The notes under the pieces are model-generated. The model searched no databases and was not told the origin of the DNA. It saw only the letters and a list, made by a program, of their open reading frames with translations. Below are positions 25,364-34,263 of a stretch of DNA of 64,000 nt, one piece after another. Each line of letters begins with the position of its first letter. Position 1 is the stretch's first letter. A program made the translations under genes and the position numbers. The stretch is from Actinomadura rayongensis (GTDB lineage Bacteria > Actinomycetota > Actinomycetes > Streptosporangiales > Streptosporangiaceae), in assembly GCF_009831215.1 (NCBI RefSeq), contig NZ_WUTW01000004.1:186001-250000 (forward strand), read 5' to 3'.

Positions 25364-26416
25364 CTAGTCGCGGCGGGCCTTGCTCGGCTGGACGCGGCGC
25401 GGCTCGCCCTCCATCTTCGGGTAGTTCGGCGGGTAGGGCATGTCGCCGAGGCCGTGGTCGTTCTCGTCCCGGTCGGCCATCTCCAGCAGCGGTTCGAGGG
25501 AGAAGGCGCGGTCGTCGATGGCGGCGTGGACGTCGCCCAGCTCGGCGAACCGGGCGGGCATCGTCGCGATCGTGAAGTCCTCGGTGGCGACGTCGGGCAG
25601 CTCGTCCCAGGTCACCGGCGCCGACACCGTCGCGGCGGGCACCGGACGGACGCTGTAGGCCGACGCGATCGTCCGGTCGCGCGCGTTCTGGTTGAAGTCC
25701 ACGAAGATCTGCTCGCCGCGCTCCTCCTTCCACCACTTCGTCGTGATCTCGCGCGGCGCGCGGCGCTCGATCTCCCGGCCGAACGCCAGCGCCGCGCGGC
25801 GGACCTCGGTGAACGTCCAGCGCGGCTCGATCCGGACGTAGATGTGGACGCCGTTCTTGCCCGACGTCTTCACGAAGCCGGTGTAGCCCAGCTCGTCCAG
25901 CAGGTCGCGGGCGGGGCCGAGCGCGACCCGCACCGCGTCGGCGAACCCGGTGCCGGGCTGCGGGTCCAGGTCGATCCGCAGCTCGTCGGGACGGTCGACG
26001 TCATCGGCGCGGACCGGCCACGGATGGAACGTCAGCGTCCCGAGGTTGGCCGCCCACGCGATCACGGCCGTCTCCGTCGGGCACACCTCGTCGGCCGACC
26101 GGCCGGACGGGAAGTCGATCCGCGCCGTCGCCACCCAGTCCGGCGCGCCCTTCGGCACGCGCTTCTGGTAGAACGCGTCGGCATTGCGCCCGTCGGCCCG
26201 CGTCGCGAGCCGCGCGCCCTCGAACACCCCCGACGGCCACCGCTCCAGCGTCGTCGGGCGGTTCCGGGTGGCGCGCAGGATCCCGTCGCCGACCGCCAGG
26301 TAGTACTCCACCACCATCCGCTTGGTGAAGCCGTGCTCCGGGAAGTAGACGCGGTCGGGGTTGCTCACCTTGACGAGCCGCTCCCCGACCGGGATCTCGA
26401 TGAAGGGCGAAGCCAT
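25364..26416 (-). CDS. LigD polymerase-domain protein (end-joining primase-polymerase)
   Basis: A 350-residue stand-alone polymerase domain starting at ATG 26416. VSNPDRVYFPEHGFTKRMVVEYYL is the family opening, DLD at 149-151 provides metal ligands, and KTSGKNGVHIYV (183-194, His191) is the nucleotide-binding motif; WWKEERGEQIFVDFNQNARDRTIASAYSVRPVP completes the AEP fold. Such proteins fill gaps with ribonucleotides during Ku-dependent end joining. Ligase and nuclease domains are absent, so this is a split-LigD arrangement; LigC at 11103 could seal nicks. Ku is not in the window. There is no obvious Shine-Dalgarno site before the ATG. Confidence 0.9.
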   Translation of the reverse strand: MASPFIEIPVGERLVKVSNPDRVYFPEHGFTKRMVVEYYLAVGDGILRATRNRPTTLERWPSGVFEGARLATRADGRNADAFYQKRVPKGAPDWVATARIDFPSGRSADEVCPTETAVIAWAANLGTLTFHPWPVRADDVDRPDELRIDLDPQPGTGFADAVRVALGPARDLLDELGYTGFVKTSGKNGVHIYVRIEPRWTFTEVRRAALAFGREIERRAPREITTKWWKEERGEQIFVDFNQNARDRTIASAYSVRPVPAATVSAPVTWDELPDVATEDFTIATMPARFAELGDVHAAIDDRAFSLEPLLEMADRDENDHGLGDMPYPPNYPKMEGEPRRVQPSKARRD

Positions 26417-26502
26417 AAGGGCACGTTAACCCACGGGTCCGACGTTTCCCGGGACCGCCCTCGGCCGCCGCCGCGCCCGGCCCGCGAGGTACCGTCGGAC
26501 GC

Positions 26503-26904
26503 ATGGAGAAGATCCGCAAGACCGACGCGGAGTGGCGGGCGCAGCTCAGCCCGGAGGAGTTCCACGTCCTGCGCGAGGCCGGTACCGAACGTCCGTTCAC
26601 CGGCGAGTACACCGACACCAAGACCGTCGGCGTCTACCGCTGCCGCGCGTGCGGCGCCGAGCTGTTCCGCTCGGACGCCAAGTTCGACTCGCACTGCGGA
26701 TGGCCGTCGTTCTTCGAGCCCTCGAAGTCCGAGGCGGTCGTCCTGCTGGAGGACAACTCGCTCGGCATGACGCGCGTCGAGGTCCGCTGCGCCCGGTGCG
26801 ACTCCCACCTGGGCCACGTCTTCCACGGCGAGGGCTACGAGACCCCGACCGACGACCGCTACTGCATCAACTCGGTCTCCATGACCCTGGAGCCCGCCGA
26901 GTGA
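26503..26904 (+). CDS. msrB: Peptide-methionine (R)-S-oxide reductase
   Basis: A 133-residue enzyme with ATG 26503. Zinc cysteines are Cys47/Cys50 and Cys96/Cys99. [10 protein letters not shown] and RYCINS, with Cys121 as the catalytic residue, are the MsrB signatures. It reduces methionine-R-sulfoxide in proteins using thioredoxin. Length is normal. A strong hairpin follows 3 bp after the stop. Confidence 0.95.
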   Translation: MEKIRKTDAEWRAQLSPEEFHVLREAGTERPFTGEYTDTKTVGVYRCRACGAELFRSDAKFDSHCGWPSFFEPSKSEAVVLLEDNSLGMTRVEVRCARCDSHLGHVFHGEGYETPTDDRYCINSVSMTLEPAE

Positions 26905-26907
26905 CAC

Positions 26908-26945
26908 CCGCGCCGCGCGACCCCCGGCGGGGTCGCGCGGCGCGG
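26908..26945. terminator. 17-bp stem terminator after msrB, with a partial second copy
   Basis: Bases 26908-26924 pair perfectly with 26929-26945 around a CGGC tetraloop (core CGCGCGACCCC / GGGGTCGCGCG). A direct repeat of CCCCGGCGGGGTCGCGCGGC follows within 40 bp (from 26955), so the right arm is duplicated. It should stop transcription from both msrB and the convergent hemQ. Confidence 0.75.
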
Positions 26946-27052
26946 CTGGGCGATCCCCGGCGGGGTCGCGCGGCGCAGGTGGGCGATGCCGCGCGCGGAC
27001 GGACACCCGCCCGGAAGCGCAGGTCAACGACGAGCACGCGGCGTGCGCGGGG

Positions 27053-27751
27053 TTACGGGAGGGACGCGACGAGTTCGCCGATCTCGCGGCGGCGGCCGGT
27101 GTAGAAGGGCACCTCCTCGCGGACGTGCAGGCGGGCGCGGGAGCCGCGCAGGTGGCGCATCAGGTCCACGATGCGGTGCAGTTCGTCGGCCTCGAAGGCG
27201 AGCATCCACTCGTAGTCGCCGAGCGCGAAGGACGACACCGTGTTCGCCCGCACGTCGGGGTAGCCGCGCGCCATCTTGCCGTGCTCGGCGAGCATCGCGC
27301 GGCGCTCCTCGTCCGGCAGCAGGTACCAGTCGTAGGACCGCACGAACGGGTACACGCACACGTACGCGCGGGCCTCCTCCTCGGCGAGGAACGCCGGGAT
27401 GTGGCTCTTGTTGAACTCGGCGGGCCGGTGCAGCGCCATCTGCGACCACACCGGGTCGCTGGCGCGGCCGACGGACGTCCGCCGGAACCGGGTGTAGACC
27501 TCCTGGAGGTCCTCGGCGGTCGGCGCGTGCCACCAGAACAGGTAGTCGGCGTCGGCGCGCAGGCCCGAGACGTCGTAGGCGCCGCGCGTCACCACGTCCT
27601 TCTCGGCGGCCTGGTCCAGGACGGCCTGGACCTCGGCCGCGTCCCGCTCGCCGAACTCACCGGGCGTCCTCACTCGGAAGACCGACCACATCGTGTAGCG
27701 GATGACCTGGTTGAGGTCCCGCGCCTTCGGCCTGGCCGGCTGCTCGCTCAT
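27053..27751 (-). CDS. hemQ: Coproheme decarboxylase (HemQ/ChdC)
   Basis: A 232-residue chlorite-dismutase-family protein starting at ATG 27751. [58 protein letters not shown] holds the catalytic Tyr and the heme-ligand His of the actinobacterial HemQ type. It oxidatively removes two propionates from coproheme to give heme b, the last step of the coproporphyrin-dependent route. It overlaps the end of hemG by 95 bp in another frame, so the two are translated from one message. Confidence 0.93.
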   Translation of the reverse strand: MSEQPARPKARDLNQVIRYTMWSVFRVRTPGEFGERDAAEVQAVLDQAAEKDVVTRGAYDVSGLRADADYLFWWHAPTAEDLQEVYTRFRRTSVGRASDPVWSQMALHRPAEFNKSHIPAFLAEEEARAYVCVYPFVRSYDWYLLPDEERRAMLAEHGKMARGYPDVRANTVSSFALGDYEWMLAFEADELHRIVDLMRHLRGSRARLHVREEVPFYTGRRREIGELVASLP

Positions 27752-29153
27752 GCTCGTCTCCTCGACGTTCCAGGAATTCCAGTATCCGCCCGGCCGCCGC
27801 CTCGGCGGACGCGACGCAGGCGGGGATGCCGACCCCGTCGTAGGCGGCGCCCGCGACGGCCAGGCCGGGCTGGGCCGCGACGGCGGAGCGGATCCGCGCC
27901 ACCCGGTCGCCGTGCCCGACGTTGTACTGCGGGAGCCCGCCGCCCCACCGCGTGACGCGGGCGTCCACCGGAAGCTCGGTCACCCCGGACGTCCGGGCGA
28001 GTTCGGCCAGCGCCGCCGCCTTCAGCTCGTCGTCGCCGCGCTGCAGCGCCCGCTCGTCGCCGAACCGGCCGATCGAGCACCGCACCGCGACCAGGCCGGG
28101 CGCGCGGTCGCGCAGGTGCGGCCACTTCACCGAGCTGTAGGTGACGGCCTTGACCTCCCGCCCCTCGACGGCGGGCACGAGGTATCCGCTGCGGGACGGC
28201 GCCTGCGGGAACGCCGTCGGCCGGTAGACGAGCGTCACGATCGCCATGCTCGCGTACTCGATCGCCGACAGCGCGCGGGCGGCGCCCGGGACGTCGTCGG
28301 CCAGCAGCCGCGCGGCGGGCGCGGCGGGCAGCGCGAGCACGACCGCGTCGGCGGTGAGCACCTCGGGGTCGCGCGCGGACCCGACGACGAGCCGCCACCC
28401 GTCCGGGCGGCGGCGCAGCTCCCGCACCGGCGCCCCGGTCCTGACCGTGCCGCCGGAGCGCTCCACGGCCGCCGCGACCAGCGGCGGCAGCGTGCCCATC
28501 CCGCCCGGCAGCGTCGCGAACACCGGGCCTGGGGACGCGGGCGCGGCGGCCCGCACGCTCCGCACCGCCGTGATCAGCGACCGGTGGGCGCGGGCGGCGG
28601 ACGCGACGGCGGGCAGCGCGGACTCGAACGACAGCAGATCGGCCCGGCCCGCGTAGACGCCGCCGAGCAGCGGTTCGACCAGCCGGTCCACGACCTCGCG
28701 GCCGAGCCGGGCCCCGACGAACCCCGCGACCGACACGTCCCGGCCGCGCCGGGTGGCGGGCAGCGCGAGGTCGAGCGGGACGCGGGCGAGCCCGGCCGCC
28801 GACAGCACCCCCGACGACGCGAGCGCGCCGAGGTCGGCGGGCACGCCCATCACCTGCCCGGCGGGCAGCGGACGCAGCGCGCCCCGGCTGAGGATCGCCG
28901 ACGAGGCCGCCCCGGGATGGACGAGGTCCGCCCCGAGCGCGCCCGCCAGCGCCACCCCCTCGGGCCTGCGGGCGAGCATCGACTCGGCGCCCTCGTCCAC
29001 GGGGAGCCCGGCGACCTCGCTGATCCGGAGCTTTCCGCCGACGCGCGGCGAGCCTTCCAGGACGGTCACCCGCACGCCCCGCGCGGCGAGCGACCGGGCC
29101 GCGGCGAGGCCCGCGATCCCGCCCCCGACGACGGCGACATGCGAGCTGGTCAT
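27657..29153 (-). CDS. hemG: Coproporphyrinogen III oxidase / protoporphyrinogen oxidase (HemY/CgoX type)
   Basis: A 498-residue FAD enzyme. ATG 29153 ([25 protein letters not shown]) puts the dinucleotide-binding motif at the N-terminus; a longer frame to 29219 is unlikely. [25 protein letters not shown] and the C-terminal [26 protein letters not shown] bind FAD. In actinobacteria this enzyme oxidises coproporphyrinogen III to coproporphyrin III. It lies between hemE and hemQ; the ferrochelatase is not in the window. The last 32 residues, after the conserved FAD helix, run into hemQ and may be poorly conserved. Confidence 0.92.
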   Translation of the reverse strand: MTSSHVAVVGGGIAGLAAARSLAARGVRVTVLEGSPRVGGKLRISEVAGLPVDEGAESMLARRPEGVALAGALGADLVHPGAASSAILSRGALRPLPAGQVMGVPADLGALASSGVLSAAGLARVPLDLALPATRRGRDVSVAGFVGARLGREVVDRLVEPLLGGVYAGRADLLSFESALPAVASAARAHRSLITAVRSVRAAAPASPGPVFATLPGGMGTLPPLVAAAVERSGGTVRTGAPVRELRRRPDGWRLVVGSARDPEVLTADAVVLALPAAPAARLLADDVPGAARALSAIEYASMAIVTLVYRPTAFPQAPSRSGYLVPAVEGREVKAVTYSSVKWPHLRDRAPGLVAVRCSIGRFGDERALQRGDDELKAAALAELARTSGVTELPVDARVTRWGGGLPQYNVGHGDRVARIRSAVAAQPGLAVAGAAYDGVGIPACVASAEAAAGRILEFLERRGDEHERAAGQAEGAGPQPGHPLHDVVGLPSEDAR

Positions 29154-29234
29154 GCCTCCAGCCTTCCAGACGCCGCCGCGTTCCGCGCACCGGGTCGCCA
29201 CCTGTGGATAACCCCACACGGCGGCGGACGGACG

Positions 29235-30311
29235 TCAGCGCGCCGACAGCTCGTGGACGAACTCGGTGAGCCGCGTCAGCTTGTCGGGGTCGGTGCCCGG
29301 GTGGACGCCGTGCCCGAGGTTGAAGATGTGCCCCTCGGCGGCCTGCCCCTTGGCCAGCACGCGGCGGGCGCGGCGCTCGACGATCTCCCACGGCGTGAAC
29401 AGCGTCGCCGGGTCCAGGTTGCCCTGCAGCGCCTTGCCGGGGCCGACGCGGCGGGCGGCCTCGTCCAGCGGGACGCGCCAGTCCACGCCGACGACGTCCG
29501 CGCCCGCCTCGCCCATCATCGGCAGCAGCTCGCCGGTGTTGACGCCGAAGTGGATGCGCGGGACGCCGTACTCCGCCACCGCGTCGAAGATCCGCCGCGA
29601 GTAGGGCAGGATCGACGTCCGGTAGTCCACCGGCGCGACCGCCCCGGCCCAGGAGTCGAAGAGCTGGACGGCGCTCGCCCCGGCCTCGATCTGCAGCCGC
29701 AGGAACGTGATCGTGATGTCGGTGAGCCGTTCCATCAGCTCGGCCCACAGCTCGGGCTCCCCGTACATGAGGGCCTTGGTGCGGTCGTGGCTCTTGGACG
29801 GCCCGCCCTCCACCAGGTAGGACGCGAGCGTGAACGGCGCCCCCGCGAACCCGATGAGCGGCGTCGCGCCCAGCTCCCCGACCAGCCCGCGCACGGACTC
29901 GGCCACGTAGCCGACGTCGCCGGGCTCCAGCGGACGCAGCACCGACAGCCCGCCCTTGTCCCGGATCGGGTCGGCGATGACCGGGCCGACGCCCGGCTTG
30001 ATGTCCAGGTCGACCCCGACCGCGAGCAGCGGCACCATGATGTCGCTGAACAGGATCGCGGCGTCCACGCCGTAGCGGCGGACGGGCTGGAGCGTGATCT
30101 CCACCACCATCTCCGGGCGGCGGCACGCCTCCAGCATCGGCACGCCCTCGCGCACCCGCAGGTACTCGGGCAGCGCGCGGCCCGCCTGGCGCATGAACCA
30201 CACCGGGGTGCGGTCGACGGCCTCACGTCGGCAGGCTCGCAGGAAGGGGCTCTGCCGCAGGGCCTCGGACGGCGCGGGCGCGAGAGTGGAATCGGCACGG
30301 TGGTCTGCCAC
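29235..30311 (-). CDS. hemE: Uroporphyrinogen decarboxylase
   Basis: A 358-residue enzyme. Both UroD signatures are present: [15 protein letters not shown] and [33 protein letters not shown] is the C-terminal active-site loop. It converts uroporphyrinogen III to coproporphyrinogen III. I choose GTG 30311 because homologues start shortly before the [10 protein letters not shown] region; GTG 30380 would add 23 residues. The hemG gene follows 81 bp downstream. Confidence 0.95.
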   Translation of the reverse strand: MADHRADSTLAPAPSEALRQSPFLRACRREAVDRTPVWFMRQAGRALPEYLRVREGVPMLEACRRPEMVVEITLQPVRRYGVDAAILFSDIMVPLLAVGVDLDIKPGVGPVIADPIRDKGGLSVLRPLEPGDVGYVAESVRGLVGELGATPLIGFAGAPFTLASYLVEGGPSKSHDRTKALMYGEPELWAELMERLTDITITFLRLQIEAGASAVQLFDSWAGAVAPVDYRTSILPYSRRIFDAVAEYGVPRIHFGVNTGELLPMMGEAGADVVGVDWRVPLDEAARRVGPGKALQGNLDPATLFTPWEIVERRARRVLAKGQAAEGHIFNLGHGVHPGTDPDKLTRLTEFVHELSAR

Positions 30312-30660
30312 CCACCGATCGTCCCACGAGGGGCCGGGTGATCGGGTACGACCCCCGGCGCTGAACGAAGTTCCGGACACGCCGAGCGAAGTCCCGCATT
30401 CTGTCGTCCCGGCGTGCGAACGTGATGCGTGTCATAGCGAGGGAGGCCCCCGTGTTCCGCTTCACCTGCGGTGATGAACGCCCCGCGGCGCCCGGCCGGC
30501 GCCCTCTCGCACCCGTCCCCCGCCCCCTGCCGTGCCACGCCGATCGGGCCGCGGCCTGACGGCCCGGTCCTTGAAACGAAAACCCCGTGTTGTGCCTGCA
30601 TCCCCACTCACTCCCCCGATGGCCCCGGCGGTCCGGCCCGTGCCGCCGCCCGGTGCGGCC
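30312..30660. other. Divergent intergenic region hemE / DUF3000 gene
   Basis: This 349-bp stretch must hold promoters for hemE (leftward) and the DUF3000-RNase D unit (rightward). It includes a moderately AT-rich patch (about 30570-30595, TTGAAACGAAAACC). No reliable operator or RNA structure was seen. Part of its right end may be coding if an upstream start of the DUF3000 gene (ATG 30619) is used. Confidence 0.5.
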
Positions 30661-31299
30661 ATGACCCCGCCCATGAACCCGCCCATGAACCCGCCCATGA
30701 ACCCGCCGCCCGACCGCCGCCCCGCCGAGGCGGCCGTCCCCGACGAGTTCCGCCGCGCCGCCGACACGCTGCGCTCCGTCCTGTCCGGCCCGCCGCTGCG
30801 GCCCGAGCTGGACCTGGAGGAGATGCCCGCGCCCCAGCGCCTCGCCCCGTACGCGGCGGCGCTGTCGGGCAGCGTGTGGCGCGACGACGACACCGAGGCC
30901 GCCACCGGGCGGCTGATCCTGCTGTACGACCCGGCCGGCCGCGAGGGCTGGACGAACGGGTTCCGCGTCGTCGCCTACATCCAGGCCGACCTGGAGCCCG
31001 ACATCGCCGCCGACGAGCTGATCGGCCCGGTCGCGTGGAGCTGGCTGCTGGAGGCGCTGGAGCCCGCCGGGTACGCGGGCGAGTCCGGGACGATCACCCG
31101 GGCCGTCTCGGAGAGCTTCGGCGACAAGAGCGGCGAGCCGTCCACGACCGAGCTGGAGCTGCGCGCCTCGTGGTCGCCCACCGGCGACGACCTCGCGGGG
31201 CACGTCGCCGCGTGGTGCGAGGTCATGTGCACGACGGCGGGGCTGCCCCCGGCGGGCGTGAGCGCGCTGCCGGACCGCGAGGGCGGTTTCGGGCGTTGA
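30661..31299 (+). CDS. DUF3000 domain protein
   Basis: A 212-residue protein if the first of four tandem in-frame ATGs (30661, 30673, 30685, 30697) is used; ATG 30619 is a further option. No clear Shine-Dalgarno site singles one out. The conserved core (FRRAADTLRSVLSGPPLRPELDLEEMPAPQRLAPYAAALSGSV; EGWTNGFRVVAYIQADLEPDIAADELIGPVAWSWLLEAL) is the DUF3000 family, found almost only in actinobacteria and usually next to RNase D and hemE, as here. Function unknown. The rnd gene follows 19 bp downstream. Confidence 0.85.
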   Translation: MTPPMNPPMNPPMNPPPDRRPAEAAVPDEFRRAADTLRSVLSGPPLRPELDLEEMPAPQRLAPYAAALSGSVWRDDDTEAATGRLILLYDPAGREGWTNGFRVVAYIQADLEPDIAADELIGPVAWSWLLEALEPAGYAGESGTITRAVSESFGDKSGEPSTTELELRASWSPTGDDLAGHVAAWCEVMCTTAGLPPAGVSALPDREGGFGR

Positions 31300-31318
31300 G
31301 CGACGTACGGTAGGAGAC

Positions 31319-32596
31319 GTGGGTAGTACAGCGTCCGAGACCGATGCGGCCGGCGAGAGCACCGCGACGACGCCCGTCGCCGCGGCCGTCGAGGCCGTCC
31401 CCCTGCTGGAGCCGCGCGAGGGCGTCCCGCCGGTGCTGACCGCGCCCGCCGAGCTGGAGCGCGCCATCGCGGCGTTCGCGGCCGGGACCGGTCCCGTCGC
31501 GGTCGACGCCGAGCGGGCCTCGGGCTACCGCTACGGCCAGCGCGCGTACCTGATCCAGCTCCGCCGGGCGGGCGCAGGGACGGCCCTGATCGACCCCGTC
31601 GCGCTGCCCGACCTGTCCGGCCTGGACGCGGCGCTGGCGGGCACCGAGATGGTGCTGCACGCCGCGAACCAGGACCTCCCGTGCCTCGCCGAGGTCGGGA
31701 TCGTCCCGCACCGCCTGTTCGACACCGAGCTGGCCGGGCGGCTGCTCGGCTACCCGCGCGTCGGGCTCGGCTCGATGGTGGAGAACGTCCTCGGGTTCCT
31801 GCTGGAGAAGGGGCACTCGGCGGCCGACTGGTCGACGCGCCCGCTCCCCGAGGACTGGCTGAAGTACGCCGCGCTGGACGTGGAGCTGCTGGTCGAGCTG
31901 CGCGACGCGCTGCACGAGCAGCTCGCGGCGGCCGGCAAGCTGGACTGGGCCGTCGAGGAGTTCGAGGCGATCCTGGACGCGCCGCCGAAGACGCCGCGCG
32001 CCGACCCGTGGCGGCGGACGTCGGGGATCCACCGCGTCCGCAACCGGCGGGCGCTCGCGATCGTCCGCGAGCTGTGGGAGACGCGCGACCGCATCGCCCA
32101 GGAGCGCGACCTGTCGCCCGGCCGGGTGCTGCAGGACGCCGCGATCATCGAGCTGGCGACCAACCCCCCGCGCACCCCGGCGGAGCTGCAGGCGCTGGCG
32201 TCCATGCGGAACCGGGGCGCGCGGCGGCACCAGTCGCAGTGGCTGCGCGCCGTCCACCGGGCGCGGGCGCTGCCCGACCAGGCGCTGCCCGAGGCGAGCG
32301 TCCCCGGGGAGGGCCCGCCGCCCGCGCACCGCTGGGCCGAGCGCGACCCGGTCGCGGCGGCGCGGCTCACCGCGGCGCGCGCGGTCGTGACGGGCCTGGC
32401 GGAGGAGCACGGGATGCCGGCGGAGAACCTCGTCCAGCCGGAGGCGATCCGGCGGCTGGCCTGGACGCCGCCCGCCGAGCCGTCGGCCGCGACGGTCGGG
32501 GACGCGCTGCGCGGCCTCGGCGTGCGGGCGTGGCAGATCGGGCTGGTCGCCGAGCCGCTGGCCGCCGCGCTGGCCAAGCCGTCGCCCGCCTCGTGA
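31319..32596 (+). CDS. rnd: Ribonuclease D-like 3'-5' exonuclease with HRDC domain
   Basis: A 425-residue protein; GTG 31319 follows GTAGGAGAC. The DEDDy exonuclease motifs are VDAERASGYRYGQRAYLIQL (Exo I, Asp and Glu), HAANQDLPCL (Exo II) and YAALDVELLVEL (Exo III, Tyr and Asp). An HRDC domain (about 230-310; RRALAIVRELWETRDRIAQERDLSPGRVL) follows. It trims structured RNA 3' ends such as tRNA precursors, with two metal ions. It forms a unit with the DUF3000 gene. Confidence 0.92.
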   Translation: MGSTASETDAAGESTATTPVAAAVEAVPLLEPREGVPPVLTAPAELERAIAAFAAGTGPVAVDAERASGYRYGQRAYLIQLRRAGAGTALIDPVALPDLSGLDAALAGTEMVLHAANQDLPCLAEVGIVPHRLFDTELAGRLLGYPRVGLGSMVENVLGFLLEKGHSAADWSTRPLPEDWLKYAALDVELLVELRDALHEQLAAAGKLDWAVEEFEAILDAPPKTPRADPWRRTSGIHRVRNRRALAIVRELWETRDRIAQERDLSPGRVLQDAAIIELATNPPRTPAELQALASMRNRGARRHQSQWLRAVHRARALPDQALPEASVPGEGPPPAHRWAERDPVAAARLTAARAVVTGLAEEHGMPAENLVQPEAIRRLAWTPPAEPSAATVGDALRGLGVRAWQIGLVAEPLAAALAKPSPAS

Positions 32597-32656
32597 GGCT
32601 GTGACGAACGTCCCGTAGGTCCGGTTTGCCACTGGCCTTGCCCCGGCCGACGGTAA

Positions 32657-32675
32657 TAAGGTTTGGTTTACCTAA
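32657..32675. promoter_or_regulatory. DtxR/IdeR iron box upstream of the FTR1 permease
   Basis: TAAGGTTTGGTTTACCTAA matches 15 of 19 positions of the actinobacterial iron-box consensus TTAGGTTAGGCTAACCTAA and lies 30 bp before the permease start. Iron-loaded IdeR/DmdR bound here would repress the permease when iron is plentiful. Confidence 0.85.
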
Positions 32676-32704
32676 GTCTGTCGTCCGGGGAAGGATCCGC
32701 GCCG

Positions 32705-33574
32705 ATGCTCGGCAACTATCTCATCGGCCTGCGCGAGGGCCTGGAGGCGGCGCTCGTCGTCACGATCCTCATCGCCTACCTCGTGCGGACCGGCCGCCGG
32801 GACGCGCTGCGGCCGGTGTGGGCCGGGGTCGGCGTCGCCGTCGCGCTCAGCGTCGGCTTCGGGATCGCGCTGTCGGCGGCGTCGGCGGAGATGCAGTTCA
32901 AGACGCAGGAGTTCTTCGGCGGGACGCTCTCGATCCTCGCGGTCGGGCTCGTCACCTGGATGGTCTTCTGGATGCGGCGCACCGCCCGGTTCATGAAGGC
33001 CGAGCTGGAGGGCCGGCTGTCGGACGCGCTGAGCGTCGGGCCGGTCGCGCTCGCCGTCGTCGCGCTGCTCGCCGTCGGCCGCGAGGGGCTGGAGACGGCC
33101 CTGTTCCTCTGGACGAACATCAACAGCTCCGCCGACGGGTCCGCCGTCCCGATCACCGGGGCGCTGCTCGGGCTCGCGACGGCCGTCGTCATCGGCTACC
33201 TGCTGTACCGGGGCGGGCTCAAGCTCAACCTGACGCGGTTCTTCACCTGGACGGGCGCGGCGCTGATCGTCGTCGCCGCCGGGGTCTTCGGGTACGGGTT
33301 CCACGACCTCCAGGAGGCGGACGTCCTGCCCGGCCTGACGTCGGTCGCGCTGCGGCCCGGCCTGTTCTTCGCCGACTACGGGACGTTCGGGGACTGGGTG
33401 CAGCACCTGCTCCAGGGCGTCCTCAACGTCACGCCGCAGATCACGTGGCTGCAGCTCGCCATGTGGGCCGCCTACCTCGTGCCGGTGATGACCGTGTTCC
33501 TGTGGAGGTCGGGGACGCCCGCGCCCAGGTCCCGGCCCGCCGCGCAGCGAACCGAGAGCGCCGCGTCGTCCTGA
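32705..33574 (+). CDS. efeU: FTR1-family iron permease
   Basis: A 289-residue membrane protein starting at ATG 32705. It has seven predicted membrane segments and two iron-binding REGLE motifs, LREGLEAAL in segment 1 and GREGLETAL in segment 4. FTR1/EfeU permeases move ferric iron inward after oxidation by a partner. The usual partners EfeO and EfeB are not adjacent, so it may work alone or with unlinked genes. The iron box upstream gives strong support for iron control. Confidence 0.92.
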   Translation: MLGNYLIGLREGLEAALVVTILIAYLVRTGRRDALRPVWAGVGVAVALSVGFGIALSAASAEMQFKTQEFFGGTLSILAVGLVTWMVFWMRRTARFMKAELEGRLSDALSVGPVALAVVALLAVGREGLETALFLWTNINSSADGSAVPITGALLGLATAVVIGYLLYRGGLKLNLTRFFTWTGAALIVVAAGVFGYGFHDLQEADVLPGLTSVALRPGLFFADYGTFGDWVQHLLQGVLNVTPQITWLQLAMWAAYLVPVMTVFLWRSGTPAPRSRPAAQRTESAASS

Positions 33575-33575
33575 C

Positions 33576-33935
33576 CTACAGGTCCGGCAGGGGGTCGCGG
33601 GGCAGGCTGTCGGGCTCGAACGCCTCGGCGTCGGCCGCGTTGACGACCGGGACGTACTGGTCGTCGATCTCGAAGTACGAGCCGTCGAACTCGAACACGC
33701 CCTCGCCGGGCCGCACCGGGCCGATCCGCGACTCGCGCGGATAGGTGCCCCAGACGCTCTTCGGCTTCTCCCGGCCGAGGCCGCCGGTGGTGAGGACGCT
33801 GATCTGGTCGTCGGTCACCACGAAGAAGAAGCCCGCGCCGCCGCCGCGCGCCGCGGCCGGGAACAGATAGCGGATACCGTCCCCGACTCCGAGGAACTCG
33901 CGGCAGCGGTCGCGCGCCGGGCGTGACACGGGCAT
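33576..33935 (-). CDS. Small hypothetical protein, possible bacterial PH-like domain
   Basis: A 119-residue protein starting at ATG 33935; GGGGGAGG lies about 13 nt upstream. The pattern FFFVVTDDQISVLTTGGLGREKPKSVWGTYPRESRIGPV and FEFDGSYFEIDD reads as consecutive beta strands like bacterial PH-like domains. The end is acidic. The stop is 2 bp from the permease stop (convergent). No role can be given. Confidence 0.6.
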   Translation of the reverse strand: MPVSRPARDRCREFLGVGDGIRYLFPAAARGGGAGFFFVVTDDQISVLTTGGLGREKPKSVWGTYPRESRIGPVRPGEGVFEFDGSYFEIDDQYVPVVNAADAEAFEPDSLPRDPLPDL

Positions 33936-34263
33936 GGCGGACGGGCACCTCCCCCGAAATCGGACGGCATCGGCCAGCCCCATCATGCACCGGACCCGCC
34001 GGACGTGACCAGTGTCCGTGCGGCGTACCTGTCCGGCCGATCTGGGACGTCCGCGCCGTGTTCCGTTCTCATAACCGTTGCCGGTCGTTCATGGGGCGTC
34101 CGGGCGTTGCCGCGCGGAAGTTTCACAGCACTCGCGGACGGACTTCCCGCGCGTCGTTCCGGCGTTCTCCGCCGGAACCTGTTGCCCAGGTGACAAATCG
34201 GGTGCCAGAAGACATGAACCAATCTCAATACAGACGTCCGTACATGCCGCAATAATCCGTTCG
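33936..34263. other. Intergenic region upstream of the sigma-like membrane protein gene
   Basis: A 328-bp region. It holds a 9-bp hairpin (GTTCCGGCG at 34156-34164 with CGCCGGAAC at 34170-34178) and then an AT-richer stretch (34190-34260) with a 13-codon frame just before the large gene. A promoter is likely in it but no consensus -35/-10 pair is convincing. Confidence 0.5.
34214..34255 (+). CDS. Possible 13-residue upstream peptide
   Basis: ATG 34214 to TAA 34255 encodes MNQSQYRRPYMPQ, with a weak AGAAG site and the rare codon AGA. Its stop is 8 nt before the GTG start of the large sigma-like gene, which itself lacks a Shine-Dalgarno site. Translational coupling is possible. It may equally be chance. 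Confidence 0.3.
   Translation: MNQSQYRRPYMPQ

Noticed and set aside
33923-34255. 110-residue gene before the sigma-like protein
   Set aside because: The composition (many Arg, Ser, Pro, Cys) is that of a shadow frame, with no ribosome site. Only its last 13 codons are kept as a possible upstream peptide.
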